Below are positions 10,641-19,113 of a stretch of DNA of 36,746 nt, piece by piece. Origin of the DNA: Verrucomicrobiota bacterium (lineage in GTDB: Bacteria; Verrucomicrobiota; Verrucomicrobiia; Opitutales; Opitutaceae); NCBI GenBank assembly GCA_026398065.1, contig JAPLTR010000727.1, positions 2,586 through 39,331 of the forward strand, given 5' to 3'. The first letter of the stretch is position 1, and each line of letters starts with the position of its first letter. A program made the position numbers and the translations under genes. The notes under the pieces were generated by a model. That model did not search any database and had not been told where the DNA came from. It was given only the letters and a program-made list of their open reading frames with translations.

Positions 10641-12167
10641 TCAGCTCTTTTTCTTTTTCGCGCCGCCGCCCTCGGGAAACTCCCGCTTCGGATCCATGGC
10701 GCGCAGGTCCTCCGCCGTCGGCTCCACGCCAAACTGTTTCCAGTAGATTTCCTTGAAGGGGTTGTAGCGCGGCCCGGCCGCCTCCTCGTTGACCATCATG
10801 GGCCGCACCTCGCGCCACCATGCCTCATAGCCGGCCGCGAGCCGGCTCACGACCTCGGGATGTTCCTTGGCCACGTCCCGCTGCTCGCCCGGGTCAGCGG
10901 GCAGATCGAAGAGCTGCCACTGCGGCGTCGCGCCGCCCGCCATCGCCACGATCTTCCAGCGCGCATCGCGCGCCGCGCAGTTCCGGTATTTTGCCAGCGC
11001 CGGGTCGCTGCCCTTCGCCCAGCGGCCCACGTGGGTGAACAGCACCCGGTCGCCCCACGGCGCCTCGCGCTGTTCGAGCAGCGGCACGAGGCTGCGACCC
11101 TCCACCTGCGCCCGGGCCGCCTCGTTCAGTTTCGCCCCGGTGATTTCCGCCAGCGTGGGAAAAATGTCGATGTGCGCCGCCAGCGCCGCGACATCCGCCG
11201 GCCGCCACCGCGCCGGCCAGCGCCAGAACGAGGCGGCGCGCACGCCCCCGAGCCAGGGCGTGCCCTTTTGCGCCCGCATCCCCGCGTTGAAGACCTTCGT
11301 GCCGACCACGCCGCCGTTGTCGTTCATGAAGACGACCAGCGTGTCGCGGGCGATGCCCCACTCGTCGAGCTTCGCCAGCAACCGGCCGACGTTTTCGTCG
11401 ATGTTGTGGATCATCCCGAAAAAATTCGCCGTCGCCTCGTCCGGCGCCTTGCCCCGGTAGAGCGCCGCGTCCTCCGGGCGCGCCGTGTACGGTGCGTGCG
11501 GGGCGTTGGTGGCCACGTAGGCAAAAAAAGGGCCGCCGCGCGCCTTCGCGCCTTCGATCCACTTCGTCGCCTGCGCGAAAAACACGTCGGTGCAGTAGCC
11601 TTTCGTTTTCTCGAAGACACCGTTGTGCAAAATAGCCGGGTCGAAATACGTGTTGCCCGGCGCATCGCCGCACGAACCCGGATACGTCTGACCGATGCCC
11701 CCGCCCCCGTGGATGAACACCTCGTCGAAACCGCGCCGTCCCGGCTGGTAGGCCGCCTCGTCGCCGAGATGCCATTTCCCGAAAATACCCGTGGAATACC
11801 CCGCCGACTTCAGCACCTCCGCCAGCGTCGTCGCCGTCAACGTCAGCCGCTCCCGCTCCAGGATCGTGTGCGTCACGCCGTTCTTGAATTCATGGCGGCC
11901 GGTCATGATCGCGCTCCGGGTCGGCGCGCAGGTCGGGCTCACCTGAAAGTCGGTGAACCGTACACTCTGCGCCCGCAGCGCGTCGAGGTGCGGGGTCTTC
12001 AGCACGGGATTCCCGTGCGCCGAGATGTCACCGTAACCCTGGTCGTCGGTGATGATGAAAAGGATGTTGGGTCGCGCCACGCCCGGGTCCGCCGCCCGGG
12101 CCATGATCGCGCCACACACCGAGATGCCGACAAGGAGGGCCACGACTTTGACAAAAGGGTTCTTCAT
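10641..12167 (-). CDS. Secreted Cys-type sulfatase (S1 arylsulfatase-like)
   Basis: Start taken at MKNPFVKVVALLVGISVCGAIMARA (ATG 12167); 'PNILFIITDDQGYGD'; formylglycine site 'CAPTRSAIMTGRH' (CxPxR); 'IFGKWHLG'. Confidence 0.9.
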   Translation of the reverse strand: MKNPFVKVVALLVGISVCGAIMARAADPGVARPNILFIITDDQGYGDISAHGNPVLKTPHLDALRAQSVRFTDFQVSPTCAPTRSAIMTGRHEFKNGVTHTILERERLTLTATTLAEVLKSAGYSTGIFGKWHLGDEAAYQPGRRGFDEVFIHGGGGIGQTYPGSCGDAPGNTYFDPAILHNGVFEKTKGYCTDVFFAQATKWIEGAKARGGPFFAYVATNAPHAPYTARPEDAALYRGKAPDEATANFFGMIHNIDENVGRLLAKLDEWGIARDTLVVFMNDNGGVVGTKVFNAGMRAQKGTPWLGGVRAASFWRWPARWRPADVAALAAHIDIFPTLAEITGAKLNEAARAQVEGRSLVPLLEQREAPWGDRVLFTHVGRWAKGSDPALAKYRNCAARDARWKIVAMAGGATPQWQLFDLPADPGEQRDVAKEHPEVVSRLAAGYEAWWREVRPMMVNEEAAGPRYNPFKEIYWKQFGVEPTAEDLRAMDPKREFPEGGGAKKKKS

Positions 12168-12333
12168 CAGGACAGCGGGGTTGAAAGCCATTCCAGTCCA
12201 CGTCTCACCCGTCACGAAGGCGACCCCATTCTCCACCGCCCGCGCCCATCGCCGCGGAACCCCTGCCCGGCTGTTAACGACATAAGCAGGGACCCACTGG
12301 TGCAGCCTCGCCCGCCGCGCGTAGGATCGGGGC

Positions 12334-15300
12334 ATGATTCGCTTCAACCCCGCGCGTCCGCTTCGGTGCGCGCTCCTCGCCTCCGCCCTGCTCGCGGCGA
12401 CCCTCTCCGCCGCCGAGCGTCTCACGCTCAATTTCAATCCCGACTGGCGTTTCCTGAAGGACGATCCCGCCGGCGCCTCCGCCCCCGGCTTCGACGACCG
12501 TGCGTGGTCGGTCGTCTCCACGCCACATACTTATAACGACACCGACACCTTCGACAACTGGTCCACGCCCGGCCACCGCGGCGAGCAGATCCAGTGGTCC
12601 GGCCGCACCTGGTACCGCAAGACCTTCACCGCCCCCGCCGCGTGGTCGGGCAAAAAGGTGTTCATCGAGTTCGAAGCCGCGCGCCAGGTCGCGGAGGTCT
12701 ACCTCAACGGCGCTCTCCTCGGGGTGGCCAAGATCGGCTTCACGCCTTTCGGCTTCGACCTCACGCCGCACCTGAAGATCGGCTCCCCCAACGTCCTCGC
12801 CGTGATGACGGACAACCGCTTCATGCGCGATCCCCTCGATCCCGCGACCGCCGCCGAGATCGCGAAGATGAATGGCACCGGCTCGACCGCGCCCGCGCTC
12901 AGCTCCGCCGCCAATCCCAATCTCGCGACGCTCCATGCCGAGATCAACAAGGGCATCCCGGAAAAACTCGAGGACCTCGCCGCCGACCAGATCCCGTGGA
13001 ACAACCCGCACTGGCATCCCGCGCATGGCGGCCTCTACCGCAACGTCCGCCTCATTGTCACCGACCCGCTCCATATTTCGCTCCCGCTCTACTCGTTCCT
13101 CGAGACCGCCGGACCCTACGTCTACGCCACCGACATCACCTCCGCCTCCGCCCAGGTCGGTCTCGAAGTCCCCGTCCAAAACGCCCGCGCCACCGCCGAG
13201 ACGGTCGAACTCCGCGCCGACGTGATCGATGCCGACGGCAAGGTCGCCCTCATTCTGAAACAGACGCAGTCCGTGGCCGCCGGCGCGAAGTCCGACTTCA
13301 AGGTCTCCGCCGCCCTCGCCTCTCCCCGGCTCTGGGAGCCCGCCTATCCCCACCTCTATCGCGTCGTCTGCACCCTTCGCGTGAAGGGCGCGATCGTCGA
13401 CACGACCGAGATCCCCCTCGGCATCCGCGCCGTCCGCTGGGACGTCGCCCAAGGATTCTTCATCAACGGCCAGCACCTCAAGCTCCATGGCTGGGGCCAG
13501 AAGCCCACCAACGAGTGGCCCGGTCTCGGCGCCGCCCTGCCCGACTGGCTGCAGTTCGAAACGCTCAGGCTCATGCACGAGGCGGGCGGCAACTTCGTCC
13601 GCTGGGGTCACACCGCGGCCGGCCCCGCCCAGATCGCCGCGGGCGACCGGCTGGGCCTCATCGCCGACCAGCCCGGCGTTGATGGCGAGGCTGACACCGT
13701 GCGCGCCGCGTGGCAGCTCCGCGTCATGGCGTTTCGCGACACGCTGATTTATTTCCGCAACCATCCGTCGATTCTTTCCTGGGAAGGCGGCAACCAGAAG
13801 GTCACCCGCGAGCACGCGAAGGAACTCCGCACCCTGATGGACAAATATGATCCGCACGGCGGCCGCGCCTACACGCACCGTCGCGCCGACCAGATCACGG
13901 CCGAGTTCATGGACATCGGCATCGGCACCGAGGGCGGGCGCGAGATCGCCAAGCTCCCGGTCTTCGAGGGCGAATACGACCGCGAGGAGGCCCCGCGCCG
14001 CGTGTGGGACAACGCCTCGCCGCCCAATTTTGGCTATCCCGAGGCGAAGGGCCAGACTTACCAGCTCACGTCCGAGCAGTTCGCCGCGAATCAGGTCAAC
14101 CACTACATGAAGAAGCTCGGCGCGCCCGAGCACAGCGGCGGCGCCAACTGGATCTTCTCCGACTCGACCAGCGGCGGTCGCGTCGCCGTCGAGGTCGCCC
14201 GCGCCAGCGGCGAGGTCGATGGCGTCCGCCTCCCCAAGGAAGCTTACTGGGTCTGCGCCGCGATGTGGCGCTCCGACCCGCAGGTCCACGTGATCGGCCA
14301 CTGGACCTATCCGGCCGGCACGAAGAAGAACGTCTACGTCGCCTCCAACGCGGAGGCCGTCGAGCTCTTCCTCAACGGCCGATCCCTCGGCCTCGGCAAG
14401 GTCTCCGACAAGTATCTCTTCACGTTCGCCGACATCGCTTACGAGCCCGGCGAAATCAAGGCCGTCGCCACCACCGCCGGCAAGAAGGTCGCCACCCAGT
14501 CGAAGCACACCGCCGGCCCCGCCGTCGCCCTCCGTCTCACGGCCATCACCGCCCCCGGCGGGCTCCGCGCGGACGGCTCCGACGTCGCTCTGATCGATGT
14601 CGAGGTCATCGACGCGCAGGGCAACCGCTGCCCGACCGTGCAGCAGCGCGCCGATTTCGAGACCTCCGGTCCCGCCGTCTGGCGCGGCGGCTACAACAGC
14701 GGAAAGATCAATTCGGTGAACAATACCTACCTCGACCTCGAGGCCGGCATCAACCGTGTCGCCGTCCGCACCACCCGCACGGCCGGACCGATCACAGTCC
14801 GCGCCAGCAGCGAGGGCCTCAAGCCCGCGAGCCTCACGCTCACCTCGGTGCGGTTCCCGGCCGACAATGGTTTGACCGCGACGCCGCCTGTCATGCCCGC
14901 CGTCGCGCTGCCGAAGAACGCTCCGGTGCGCACCTTCGACGCCTCGTTCGCCGCCGCCGCGAAGCCCACCGCCACGAAGAAATCCGCCCTCCTCGGCCAG
15001 TTCATCAAGACCCTCAACTACACCGGGCCCAACGCCTCCATCGTCCACGTCGAGACCAAGGCCCAGAACGGCAAATCCGTCTATGTCGACCGCGCCTACA
15101 CCTTCAGCGACCTTCCCGCCGCACTGGCCGGAGCCGACTGGCTCCAGATCGCCGACGACGACCAGCGCTACAGTGCGGTCGATCTCATCGAGTTCGCCGT
15201 GGGCGGCGGCACCACGGTCACCGTCGCCCACGACGACCGCGCGCCCCTGCCCGGCTGGCTCACGAAACAGTTCCAGGCCACGGGCCAGGCCATCACGGTG

Positions 15301-15423
15301 AACGGCGCGCCGATGAAGCTCTTCCAGCGCAGCATGGCGAAGGACGGCAGCCTCACGCTCGGATCGAACACCGACGGCGCGCCCGTCGTGGCCAATCACT
15401 ACATCGTCTTCGTGGGCAAGTAA
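12334..15423 (+). CDS. Secreted GH2-family glycosidase (beta-galactosidase-like) with DUF4982/Ig-like and an extra C-terminal module
   Basis: Signal peptide; jelly-roll N-domain 'WRFLKDD...WSVVSTPHTYND', 'HGGLYRNVRL', TIM barrel 'HGWGQ...MHEAGGNFVRWGH'; 'VYVASNAEAVELFLNGRSLG'. Confidence 0.88.
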   Translation: MIRFNPARPLRCALLASALLAATLSAAERLTLNFNPDWRFLKDDPAGASAPGFDDRAWSVVSTPHTYNDTDTFDNWSTPGHRGEQIQWSGRTWYRKTFTAPAAWSGKKVFIEFEAARQVAEVYLNGALLGVAKIGFTPFGFDLTPHLKIGSPNVLAVMTDNRFMRDPLDPATAAEIAKMNGTGSTAPALSSAANPNLATLHAEINKGIPEKLEDLAADQIPWNNPHWHPAHGGLYRNVRLIVTDPLHISLPLYSFLETAGPYVYATDITSASAQVGLEVPVQNARATAETVELRADVIDADGKVALILKQTQSVAAGAKSDFKVSAALASPRLWEPAYPHLYRVVCTLRVKGAIVDTTEIPLGIRAVRWDVAQGFFINGQHLKLHGWGQKPTNEWPGLGAALPDWLQFETLRLMHEAGGNFVRWGHTAAGPAQIAAGDRLGLIADQPGVDGEADTVRAAWQLRVMAFRDTLIYFRNHPSILSWEGGNQKVTREHAKELRTLMDKYDPHGGRAYTHRRADQITAEFMDIGIGTEGGREIAKLPVFEGEYDREEAPRRVWDNASPPNFGYPEAKGQTYQLTSEQFAANQVNHYMKKLGAPEHSGGANWIFSDSTSGGRVAVEVARASGEVDGVRLPKEAYWVCAAMWRSDPQVHVIGHWTYPAGTKKNVYVASNAEAVELFLNGRSLGLGKVSDKYLFTFADIAYEPGEIKAVATTAGKKVATQSKHTAGPAVALRLTAITAPGGLRADGSDVALIDVEVIDAQGNRCPTVQQRADFETSGPAVWRGGYNSGKINSVNNTYLDLEAGINRVAVRTTRTAGPITVRASSEGLKPASLTLTSVRFPADNGLTATPPVMPAVALPKNAPVRTFDASFAAAAKPTATKKSALLGQFIKTLNYTGPNASIVHVETKAQNGKSVYVDRAYTFSDLPAALAGADWLQIADDDQRYSAVDLIEFAVGGGTTVTVAHDDRAPLPGWLTKQFQATGQAITVNGAPMKLFQRSMAKDGSLTLGSNTDGAPVVANHYIVFVGK

Positions 15424-15496
15424 CGCGCCCGCAAGCGGACGGTCTGAGCGGGGGAGGCTCGTGTTCTCCGCCAGGGAACGGTTAACTTGGTGAATC

Positions 15497-15524
15497 GCGC
15501 GGCGCTCGCTCCGGCAGGCCGCGC
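15497..15524. repeat. Short REP-like inverted repeat (gcgcggc...gccgcgc)
   Basis: gcgcggc at 15497-15503 and gccgcgc at 15518-15524 in the intergenic gap between the GH2 gene and the next CDS; 7-bp arms only. Confidence 0.3.
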
Positions 15525-15546
15525 GGCTCCTACCCGTACCACCCCC

Positions 15547-16605
15547 ATGACTACCCCGCTTCGCCTCGCCGTGTTCGGAATGGCGCTGGCCTGCTTCGCG
15601 CACGGCCAGACGCCCAAGGCTGCCGATCTCCCCTACCCCAGTCCGCCCGCCACGCTCCCCGGGCGCGGTCTCGCCCAGCACGATTTCCTCTACAGCGGCG
15701 AGTGGGACACGCGGAAGGAGGTCTGCACGATGTTCCTCGTCCGCGGCGGCAAGGTCGTGTGGACCTACCCGATTCCGCGCAAGGACGAGACCAACGGACA
15801 GGAGAGCGAATACTCCGACATGCACCGCCTCTCCAACGGCGACATCGTCTTCGCGTACAAGACCGGCTGGCGCAAAATCTCCGCCGACGGCAAAACGATC
15901 TTCGACTACAAATGCCCGCAGATCGGCACCACCCCCGAGGGCAAACCCATCTGGTCCGAGTGCCATTCCGCGCAGCCCATCGGCGCGGACAAGGTGCTGT
16001 TCATGCAAAACGGCCTCCCGGCGAAACTCCTGCTCTTCAACCTCGCTTCAGGGAAGATTGAGATGGAGCACGCGATGCGCACGAAGGAGCCGGTCGACGC
16101 CCGGTCGATCCACGGCCAGTTTCGCAACGTGCGGATGACCGCCGCCGGCACCTACCTCATCTCGCACATGAACCTCGGGAAGGTCATCGAATACGACCAG
16201 AGCTGGAAGGAGATCTGGTCCTGCGACGCCCCATCCGTCTGGCACGCCGTCCGGCTCAAGAACGGCAATACGCTCACCGCGGGCAACCAGCACGCCTTCG
16301 CGCGCGAGATCGATCCGGCAGGAAAGATCGTCTGGGAACTCAAGGACGGCGACCTGCCCGGCCTCAAGCTCAACAGCGTCCACCAGGCGATCCGTCTCGC
16401 GAACGGCAACACGGTGATCTGCAACTGGACCGCCGGCGTCAAAAAGCCCGACTGGCCGAAGATTGTCCAGGTCATCGAGGTGACGCCCGGCAAGCAAGTC
16501 GTCTGGGCCCTCAATGAGTGGACCCAGCCCGACCTCGGGCCCGCGTCCTGTATCCAGTTGTTGGATGAACCGGGCGTCCCGGAGAACCGCGAGCTGATGC
16601 GCTGA
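15547..16605 (+). CDS. Secreted beta-propeller protein (PQQ/arylsulfotransferase-like propeller, function unknown)
   Basis: Start at MTTPLRLAVFGMALACFAHGQ; repeated blade motif 'H..RL.NGNT.......G.I.W' (MHRLSNGDIVFA, VWHAVRLKNGNTLTA, VHQAIRLANGNTVIC). Confidence 0.75.
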   Translation: MTTPLRLAVFGMALACFAHGQTPKAADLPYPSPPATLPGRGLAQHDFLYSGEWDTRKEVCTMFLVRGGKVVWTYPIPRKDETNGQESEYSDMHRLSNGDIVFAYKTGWRKISADGKTIFDYKCPQIGTTPEGKPIWSECHSAQPIGADKVLFMQNGLPAKLLLFNLASGKIEMEHAMRTKEPVDARSIHGQFRNVRMTAAGTYLISHMNLGKVIEYDQSWKEIWSCDAPSVWHAVRLKNGNTLTAGNQHAFAREIDPAGKIVWELKDGDLPGLKLNSVHQAIRLANGNTVICNWTAGVKKPDWPKIVQVIEVTPGKQVVWALNEWTQPDLGPASCIQLLDEPGVPENRELMR

Positions 16606-16621
16606 GGCGGAGGCGTGGCGC

Positions 16622-18949
16622 TCAGGGACGGCGCGAGGCCTTCAGCCGCAGTCGCTCGGCTTCGTCGAAATGGTCCGCGGCCTCCAGGTTGCGGCCCAGC
16701 GAACGGAGGATCTGCGCGAGATTCGAGTGCGCATCGATGAAATCGGGGCGCAGCCGGAGGGCGTGCTGAAACTCCCCCACCGCCTCGGGCAGCCGGCCGA
16801 GCGTCGCCAGGGCCACGGCCAGATTGCCCCGGAGTTCGGGATCGTCGGGCGCCACGCGCACGCCGGCCTGAAACCGGGCCAGTGCCTCGTCCCACCGGCC
16901 CGCCTGCGCAAGGGCGTTGCCGAGGATCGCGTACGGCGCGGGGGCTGCGGGATCGAGGCGCACGACCTCCTCAAACTGGGCGATCGCCTCGGGCAGGCGG
17001 CCGGCGCGCGCGAGGGTCGCGCCATAGTCGTGACGGATCTTCGCGGAGCCGGGGGCGAACCGGACGGCCTCGGCGAAACTCGCCAGCGCGTCCGCCCGCC
17101 GGCCGGCGGCCTCGAGCGCCATGCCTCGGCTGCGGTGGGCCTCGGCAAAGTCCGGCTTGAACTTCAGCGCCTCGTCGTAGCGGGCGAGGGCCTCGGGGAT
17201 GCGGCCGAGGTTGCGGAGGGCGTTGCCCAGATTGCCGTGCGCCGCGGCATCGGTCGGGCTGATCCGGACCGCGCGCTCGAAACAGGCGAGCGCCTCGGCC
17301 GGACGGCCCCGCTCCATGAGCTCGCAGCCGAGATTGTTGAGCGCCGAGGCGTACTCCGGCTTCAGCTTCAGCGCCTGCTCATAATGCGCGATGGCCTCGT
17401 CGATCCGGCCGACGCTGCGCAGGGCGTTCCCGAGATTGTTGTGCACCTCGGGATAGTCCGGCTTCAGCCGGAGCGCGCGCTCCAGGAGCGGAATGGCCGC
17501 CGACGCCTGGCCGATGACGACCAGCTCGCAGCCGAGGTCGTTGTGGGTCGGCGCATCGTCCGGGCGAAGCTGGAGGCCGCGGCGAAAACAGAGGATGGCC
17601 TCGCGATGCCGCCCCTGCTTCATGAGGACGTCGCCGAGATTGGCCCAGGCCATGAAGGCCCCGGGATTCCGCTCGAGCGTGGCCCGCCAGAGCGCCTCGC
17701 TGCTCAGGTACTCCCGGGACTCGCGCCACGTCAGGACGGCGAGGGTCCCGAGCACGGCCGCGGGAAAGACCAGCCGAAAACGGGCGGCGGCGGCGGGCAG
17801 GCGTTCGCCCAGCCAGGCGAGCCCCGCTCCCGCCAGGGCCAGCGGGGCCATGCTCGCGAGGTATTGAAAATGGTCGCCGACGAAGGAATAGCGGAAGAAG
17901 TAGACGCTGAAGAAACCCAGGACCGGAAACAGCAACGCGCCGAAGAAAACCGCGGCGATCAACACCGGCCGCAGCGCCGTGCCCCGCCGCCACCAGAGCA
18001 GCGCCAACAACCCGAGAGCGGCGGCGAGCGGGGCAAAGGCCAGCGGGCTCGCGGTGTCGATCGACCACCGCGGATAGATGAAGATGAGATCGGCGGGCCA
18101 GACCAGTTTGCCGAGGTAGAACCAGAACACGCGACCCGCGATGGCGAAACGCTCCGGCCACGTCTGCGCCCACTCCGCGCCCTCCGCGCCGGAGTGGACC
18201 CGCTGCTCCCAGATCGTCCACCCAGCGGCGAGGGCGGAGAGCGCAAAAAAGGGTGCGAGCGACCCCAGATCCCGCCACGTGAGGCGCTCGCGACGCCACC
18301 AGGTGAGCAAGGCCAGCGCCTCGGGGAGCATGACGGTCGATGGTTTGCTGAGGATCGCGAGGCCGGCAAAGAGGAGGGCGAGCGCGCAGGGCCGGTGGCT
18401 GCGAGCGTCAGCGAGTGGCGGTCCGTCCACTCGCTCACGCTCGCGGCCACCCAATCCGATCCATCGCAGCCAGGCCCAGATCGCCGCCAGAAAGAACACG
18501 GCGGACTGGGTGTTCTTCAGTTCGCAGATCCAAGCGACCGACTCGACCTGCACGGGATGGAGCGCCCAGAGGGCCGCGCCGAGCCAGGCGCCGGGGACGC
18601 TCAGCAGCAGGAGCACGCGCCAGAGCAAGATCGCCGCGAGCGCGTGGCAGCCGAGGGTGACGAGGTGATAGCCGAGGGGATTGAGGCCCCAGAGCGCGTG
18701 CTGGACCCAGAAGTTCGTCAGGACGAGCGGGAAGTAGTTCGCCCGGGCGGAGGTCCAAATTTCCGTCAGGCCCAGTGGACCGATGATCGTCGGGTTGGCG
18801 GTGACGTGCAGATCGTCGTCCCACAGGAAATCGCCCCGCAGGGAGACCCAGTAGGCGGCGACGAGGGCGGCGACCAGCACCGCACCCAGCACGAACGGGC
18901 GCCCCAGGAGGGGACGGGCGGGCGGCGATTCGGAGCGGGGTGGACGCAT
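16622..18949 (-). CDS. Polytopic membrane protein with C-terminal TPR repeats (TMTC/PMT-like)
   Basis: N-terminal multi-TM region 'GDFLWDDDLHVTANP...LWGLNPLGYHLVTLGCHALAAILL', followed by about 11 TPR units such as 'YPEVHNNLGNALRSVGRIDEAIAHYEQALKLKP'. Start could instead be GTG 18970. Confidence 0.85.
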   Translation of the reverse strand: MRPPRSESPPARPLLGRPFVLGAVLVAALVAAYWVSLRGDFLWDDDLHVTANPTIIGPLGLTEIWTSARANYFPLVLTNFWVQHALWGLNPLGYHLVTLGCHALAAILLWRVLLLLSVPGAWLGAALWALHPVQVESVAWICELKNTQSAVFFLAAIWAWLRWIGLGGRERERVDGPPLADARSHRPCALALLFAGLAILSKPSTVMLPEALALLTWWRRERLTWRDLGSLAPFFALSALAAGWTIWEQRVHSGAEGAEWAQTWPERFAIAGRVFWFYLGKLVWPADLIFIYPRWSIDTASPLAFAPLAAALGLLALLWWRRGTALRPVLIAAVFFGALLFPVLGFFSVYFFRYSFVGDHFQYLASMAPLALAGAGLAWLGERLPAAAARFRLVFPAAVLGTLAVLTWRESREYLSSEALWRATLERNPGAFMAWANLGDVLMKQGRHREAILCFRRGLQLRPDDAPTHNDLGCELVVIGQASAAIPLLERALRLKPDYPEVHNNLGNALRSVGRIDEAIAHYEQALKLKPEYASALNNLGCELMERGRPAEALACFERAVRISPTDAAAHGNLGNALRNLGRIPEALARYDEALKFKPDFAEAHRSRGMALEAAGRRADALASFAEAVRFAPGSAKIRHDYGATLARAGRLPEAIAQFEEVVRLDPAAPAPYAILGNALAQAGRWDEALARFQAGVRVAPDDPELRGNLAVALATLGRLPEAVGEFQHALRLRPDFIDAHSNLAQILRSLGRNLEAADHFDEAERLRLKASRRP
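18395..18450. repeat. REP-like palindromic element inside the TPR-protein CDS
   Basis: gtggctgcgagcgtcagcgagtgg (18395-18418) and ccactcgctcacgctcgcggccac (18427-18450): 22/24 complementary, 8-nt loop cggtccgt. Confidence 0.8.
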
Positions 18950-18974
18950 GCAGTGCGAAGTGGAGCGCACCGAT

Positions 18975-19003
18975 AAAAAAGCGCCAGCCCGAAGGCTGGC
19001 GCT
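18975..19003 (-). terminator. Rho-independent terminator of TonB receptor 1
   Basis: On the minus strand: agcgccagcc-ttcg-ggctggcgct followed by a T-run; downstream of the stop at 19114. Confidence 0.85.
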
Positions 19004-19113
19004 GCGCAGGCGGAATCAAACCTGTCCTGGCGAGAAACCGCGACCTGCGCGGCGACGAAGCCTTCCAGCTGGATCGCCACGGCGCGCGTCGCGCGCCTCG
19101 CGATGACAGAACG

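Noticed and set aside
10641-10672. Run ctctttttctttttc as a terminator T-tract between the methyltransferase and sulfatase
   Set aside because: It encodes the KKKKS tail of the sulfatase and has no adjacent strong hairpin.
12273-12278. gttaac near the sulfatase/GH2 promoter, repeated at 15481-15486 before the propeller gene
   Set aside because: Only a 6-mer with no consistent flanking symmetry; too short to support a shared operator.
15497-15524. Possible REP element as an independent finding
   Set aside because: Arms are only 7 bp of GC-rich sequence; chance occurrence is likely in this composition, so listed only as a low-confidence repeat.
12274-16008. 1244-aa minus-strand ORF covering the whole GH2 gene
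   Set aside because: Antisense shadow ORF of a high-GC gene; composition is repetitive Gly/Ala/Arg/Asp/Val, with no recognisable domains, while the plus strand encodes a clear GH2 protein.
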